Below are positions 60,246-64,000 of a stretch of 64,000 bases of DNA, piece after piece. Position 1 is the first letter of the stretch; every line of letters begins with the position of its first letter. Under the pieces are notes generated by a model. That model had not been told where the DNA came from, searched no databases, and worked only from the letters and a program-made list of their open reading frames with translations. The position numbers and the translations under genes were made by a program. Source of the DNA: Cymbidium sinense (taxonomy: Eukaryota > Streptophyta > Magnoliopsida > Asparagales > Orchidaceae); the NCBI GenBank assembly GCA_021442155.1, contig CM038214.1, positions 52,422,514 to 52,486,513 on the forward strand, in the 5' to 3' direction.

Positions 60246-60688
60246 GGGTGAAAGGGCACGTGCTTCTTAGTTTAGTCCCAAATCTCCCAATACTTTAAAC
60301 AAGAAACTCTGAGAAATTGGAGGATAAGTCTTAGATTTAAGAAAAATGTGTTAGTCAAACCAATCGATTGCAGCAAGTATTGGGGAGAAAATTTGACCAC
60401 CATATGGCTTAGCAACAGTAGTAGTTTTCACACATAGCTGAGTTTAACTCATCACCTGTTCAGATATTTAAAAATTATGGCTTTCATGTGGGGCCAGTTC
60501 AAGATTCTTTTTTACAACACCTCATCATCACCCTTATGTGAGCACCATGCTAGTGTCAGAAGAAGAAGAAGAGGAGGAAGATGATAGTGTATATGGTTAT
60601 TATTTTCCCCTTCTATTTTTTTTCATTATTTGTATTTTTCTTTTTCTCTTTTATTCAGTATAAAAACTTATTATAATAAATATTTTAT

Positions 60689-60693
<5 letters not shown>

Positions 60694-60720
<27 letters not shown>
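60694..60720. repeat. (TA)n microsatellite
   Basis: Thirteen uninterrupted TA units. The matching place in copy 1 (near 20840-20880) is AT-rich but not expanded. Confidence 0.95.
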
Positions 60721-60724
<4 letters not shown>

Positions 60725-60799
60725 TTTGTGTTTGTGTTTATGAAATGACCTAGGATCTAAAAGCTAAATAATTAAATTTTTGGTTCAAAATAAATTATT

Positions 60800-61680
60800 T
60801 GAGAGCACAGCGCCAAGGTGCTGCAAAATTAGTGCCTTGCCACCGTTAAGCCAAAAGAAATAAGTTCAAAACCTAAGAACTCTACATCTCGGCACTATGT
60901 TGATAGTGTTGTAGTGGTATAAATATTACTCAAGCTTAATGTTAAAGGGATTAGTGCCTTAGCACTATAATATGAGTACCTTGATGCTATCAATTTGGTG
61001 TCTATAGCTTAATTTTCCAAGAGCTCAGTGCCACAACACTAAGATATAAGCACCATGGTGCTATCAGATGAGTGTATAAGTTCAATTTTTTAAAGACAGT
61101 GCCTCGATATTGGAACATCAGTGCCTTGGCACTGTTGGATGCGTGCCTAAGGTTCAAGATACCTGAGAGCACAGTGCCTTGCCGTTAAACCCTCAATGCC
61201 TTGGAGCTATTTCATTTATGCATAATATTAAGTACTTTTTATGAAAATTTAAAATTTTAGCAACATAATGCCTTAACAATACCAGGTTTCATAATTTTTA
61301 GTGCAAAGCACTCTTCTCCCATATCCCTGATTCAAGATCAATGGATAGAGGATTTTACCTCACATCATAATCATGTTTTATAGTGGAATGTATTCAAGAT
61401 GTAGCACCTCCGCGATAAGAAAATAACACTATTAAAAAAACACTATAGTTGAATGTATTCAAGATGTAACACCATTATAGTGGAATGTATTCTAAAGGAG
61501 TGCAACCCAAGAGGGAGCGCTACAACCTTATAAGTATTAAATTAACCTAAGATCTTAGCATCACAACATTAGATTTTTGACATCAGCACTACAAAGCGGA
61601 ACATCAAGACTTCAATCTCGAGAGCTTAGCACCTTGGTGCTAGAATCTAAGGTCTCGGTGCCACAAAATGTGAACTCTAT
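60800..61680. repeat. Spacer rich in AGCACC/GGTGCT quasi-palindromes (copy 2, 3' side)
   Basis: Homologous to 20950-21770. Words include CAGCGCCAAGGTGCTGC (60809), AAGCACCATGGTGCTATC (61049), CAGTGCCTTGGCACTGTT (61119) and TTAGCACCTTGGTGCTAG (61627), several of which are perfect palindromes of 12 to 18 bases. Confidence 0.75.
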
Positions 61681-62009
61681 TTTTGAACCAAATTCTAAGA
61701 CAATTTAAAAAAATTTATAAAACTTTGGTGGCATAACACTTTAGCAATGTTAGATTTTATAATGTCTTAGTGCAAGAAGCATTCTTCGCTCTTGTTAAAG
61801 ATCCAAGATCGATGAACGGAGGATTTTCATTTCTCACTAGAACCATGTTTAAAAGTGGAAGTCTTCCAAACTTAAAATTCTTGGGATTCTTGCACCTAAA
61901 ATGCTTTTTAACAAAATTGAATTTTTATCCCTTACTCCGAATCTATGATCAACGGAGGTAAAATTTTCATTTCTCATCAAATTCAAGATCAATGGTGGAA
62001 ACTTCTTGT

Positions 62010-62330
62010 ATTGTTGGAAGAGCATTATGTGATTTGGGAACTAGCATAAATTTAATTTCTTTATCAATTTTCTAAAAACTAGGATAAGAAGAAGTACTAC
62101 CTGTAAGTGTGACTCTACAATTAGTAGATAGATCTTTGACTTATCCTAAGGGTATAATTGAAGATGTTTTAGTTAAGGAAGATAAATTCCTATTCCTTAT
62201 AGATTTTAAAATACTAAATATGGAATAAGATAAGAAAATACCTCTCATCTTAGGGAGACCTTTCTTAGCTACTATAAAAACTATGAAAGATGTTCAAAAG
62301 GGGGGAATTAACCATGAGAGTAAATGATCA
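62010..62330 (+). pseudogene. Athila-like protease relic
   Basis: Reads IGRALCDLGTSINLISLSIF (DLGTS at 62031-62045, catalytic Asp kept), then VTLQLVDRSLTYPKGIIED, VLVKEDKFLFLIDFKILNME and KKIPLILGRPFLATIKTMKD, VQKGGIN. This is the protease pattern of the plant Athila lineage (CDLGASxNLMPLSIxKKL, LGRPFLAT). Stops follow SIF, at KLG-stop and after NME. It sits directly downstream of the transposon-protein unit and upstream of the RT relic. Confidence 0.8.
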
Positions 62331-63765
62331 ATAAATTTAATCTAATGTGTTCAACTCTATTAAATTTTTTTAATGATAGAAATAAAAAATGTTATAGGAT
62401 TTGGGCAAATGAAAATAAAATGGAAAAAAGAATAAGATTTCTATATAATAAATGATTTAATAGAACCAATAAGAATAATGATGATGGAAGAGTATAAAGA
62501 TATTCAATTCCTTATAGTTACACCCAATCAATTTTGAAAAAAATTAAACCAATAAAAATATATATAGAATAAAAAATATTAAACTATCTAGAATGGAAGC
62601 TTCAGAACTAAAGTTAAATCCATTATCAAGTCATTTTAAATATGCTTACCTAGAGAAAAAAATCAATAATATCAATAATCATCTCAACCGATTTAGAAGA
62701 AAATCAAGAAGATAAATTAATTAAAATTCTAAAAGGACATGTAAAATCATTTTGATGGATAATAGTAGATATTAAAAGAATTAGTCCTTCAATATGTATG
62801 CATATAAATTTAATGGAAGAAAATAGTAAACCATTCATCGAAAGCCAAATGAGGCTGAATCCTATCATAAAACAAGTAGTAAAAAAAGGAAATCTTAAAG
62901 TGGTTGGATGCAGGAATTATATATCCTATGTCTTATAGTACATGGGTAAGTCCAATCTATTGTGTGCCTAAAAAAAGATGAATGTTTATTATTACTGATG
63001 CAACTAATGAAATCATCCTTACTAGAATAATCAAAGGATGGATGATTTATATTGATTATAGGAAGTTAAACAAAGCCACTAGTGAAGATCATTTTTCTTT
63101 ACCTTTCATTTATTAAAAGTTAGATAAGTTAGTAAGTCATTTATATTGTTGCTTTTTAGATGGGTATTCTGGATTTAACCAAATTGTCATATCACTTGAG
63201 GATCAAGAGAAAACAAGATTCACTTGTCTTTATGGTACCTTTGCTATTTGAAGAATGCCCTTTGATTTATATAATGCACCTGCTACTTTTAATGTTGTAT
63301 GATGTCTATATTTTATGATTTTATTGAAAATTGCATTGAAGTATTTATGGATGATTTTTCCCATTTTTATTTAACATTTAAACATTGCTTAGGAAAATTA
63401 TAAATCATTCTTAGAAGATGTGAAGAAAAATAAGTACTTAATTTAGAAAAATGTCATGTTATGATTAAATAAGAAATAGTACTAGGTCATAAAATTTCAA
63501 AAAAAAAGGAATAAAAGTATATAGGGGAAAATTACAAATAATAGAAATACTTTCACCACCAACTAATGTTTAAGGAGTTAGTAATTTTGTAGGACATGCT
63601 AGATTTTATATGAGATTTATCAAATACTTTTCAAAAATTAAAACCAAAGTGCAACTTATTTGAGAAAGATATGCCATTCATTTTTATAAAAGAAAGTTAA
63701 GAAGCATTTGAACTATTAAAATTTAAATCAAGTTCATCACGGATTATTATAAAACCAAATTGGAA
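62331..63765 (+). pseudogene. Athila-like reverse transcriptase relic
   Basis: After a degenerate linker, motifs appear in shifting frames: ISPSICMHINLMEENSKPF (62791 on), MRLNPIIKQVVKKGNLKVV, DYRKLNKAT-equivalent near 63055-63080, LDGYSGFNQIVISLEDQEKT (about 63157 on), RFTCLYGTFAI-stop-RMPF, and the active site FMDD at 63344-63355, intact. It then reads HKISKKKGIKV and NFVGHARFYMRFIKYFSKI, the RNase H approach. Many stops and several frameshifts are present. RNase H and integrase are missing because an inverted LTR-like block starts at about 63770. Confidence 0.8.
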
Positions 63766-63769
63766 CCTT

Positions 63770-64000
63770 CCTTTTGAGTTGATGTGTGTGGTGTTTATAC
63801 TTGGAGTCATAAGGACACCGCATAGATCTTAGCATGTACTAATTAAAATGATCAAGTATGACATCAAGGAATAATGCATTACTTTGAAAGGTAAAATCAT
63901 TACCCTATAATGGACTCAATCATCTGATAAGGACTTCTAAAGTAGATAGGTCTACATATACCAGAGATCTTTTCTCTAGTTTACAATGATGAAGTTAAAG
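63770..64000 (-). repeat. Start of another inverted long LTR-like block
   Basis: Begins TGATGTGTGTGGTGTTTATA and continues GACACCGCATAGATC, the reverse complement of the block end at 46000-46066 and of 1-51; it also matches 12660-12850 directly (TATAATGGA.TCAATCAT). It runs out of the window. Confidence 0.65.

Larger units (their letters stand above)
57855..62010 (+). mobile_element. Repeat unit with 62-bp array and transposon-protein ORF, copy 2
   Basis: Same order as 18407-22090: tandem array (57855-58735), spacer with AGCACC-type words (58740-59345), broken ORF (59395-60245), second spacer with the same words (60800-61680), then ATTTTCATTTCTCACTAGA repeats (61820-61985). Copy 1 and copy 2 differ in array length (8 and about 14 units) and in a TA microsatellite. 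Here an Athila-like protease begins immediately after, in the same orientation. Confidence 0.65.

Noticed and set aside
1..64000. tRNA, rRNA or conserved host genes
   Set aside because: No cloverleaf, rRNA core or intact host-type ORF was recognised by eye; a tRNAscan or Rfam search was not possible here.

Overview
This window is intergenic DNA from a flowering plant with a large, repeat-rich genome. It is AT-rich, and every coding trace I can identify belongs to a plant retrotransposon: Ty3/gypsy elements of the Tat and Athila lineages and an RTE-type LINE. I find no host gene, rRNA, tRNA or intact autonomous element, and I cannot place the species or choose between monocot and dicot.

Layout. 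Positions 1-18406 hold a minus-strand Tat-like gag-pol relic (about 6369-12240). It is flanked by long LTR-like blocks: 1-1980 (inverted tail of another copy), 1985-6368, a short fragment at 12250-12565, and a near-complete block at 12650-18406. Positions 18407-22660 hold the first copy of a second repeat unit. It has a 62-bp tandem array, spacers full of short quasi-palindromes (AGCACC..GGTGCT type) and a broken ORF of the 'putative plant transposon protein' type. A near-full-length RTE LINE (22801-25911) lies beside it, flanked by a perfect 41-bp target-site duplication; it splits an LTR or promoter-like sequence. Positions 27891-46066 form a plus-strand Tat-like element with LTR-like blocks at 27891-30940 and 38201-46066. 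Its leader carries an array of about 16 hairpins (31051-32372) where the gag core should be, followed by protease, RT, RNase H, a second RNase H and integrase. Positions 46980-57000 hold another LTR block abutting a minus-strand relic that is cut inside RT (RT, protease, gag). Positions 57855-63765 hold the second copy of the 62-bp-array unit, here followed in the same orientation by an Athila-like protease-RT relic. Positions 63770-64000 start another inverted LTR block.

Interaction. The window is a nest of dead retrotransposons. Seven pieces of one long LTR family lie in both orientations. The coding relics carry many stops and frameshifts, and several have lost catalytic residues. The strongest unexplained signal is the hairpin array at 31051-32372: outer arm bases change together on both sides of a conserved loop. 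Other signals are the paired 62-bp palindromic arrays, the scattered AGCACC/GGTGCT words, and a clean 41-bp duplication around a coding-dead LINE.
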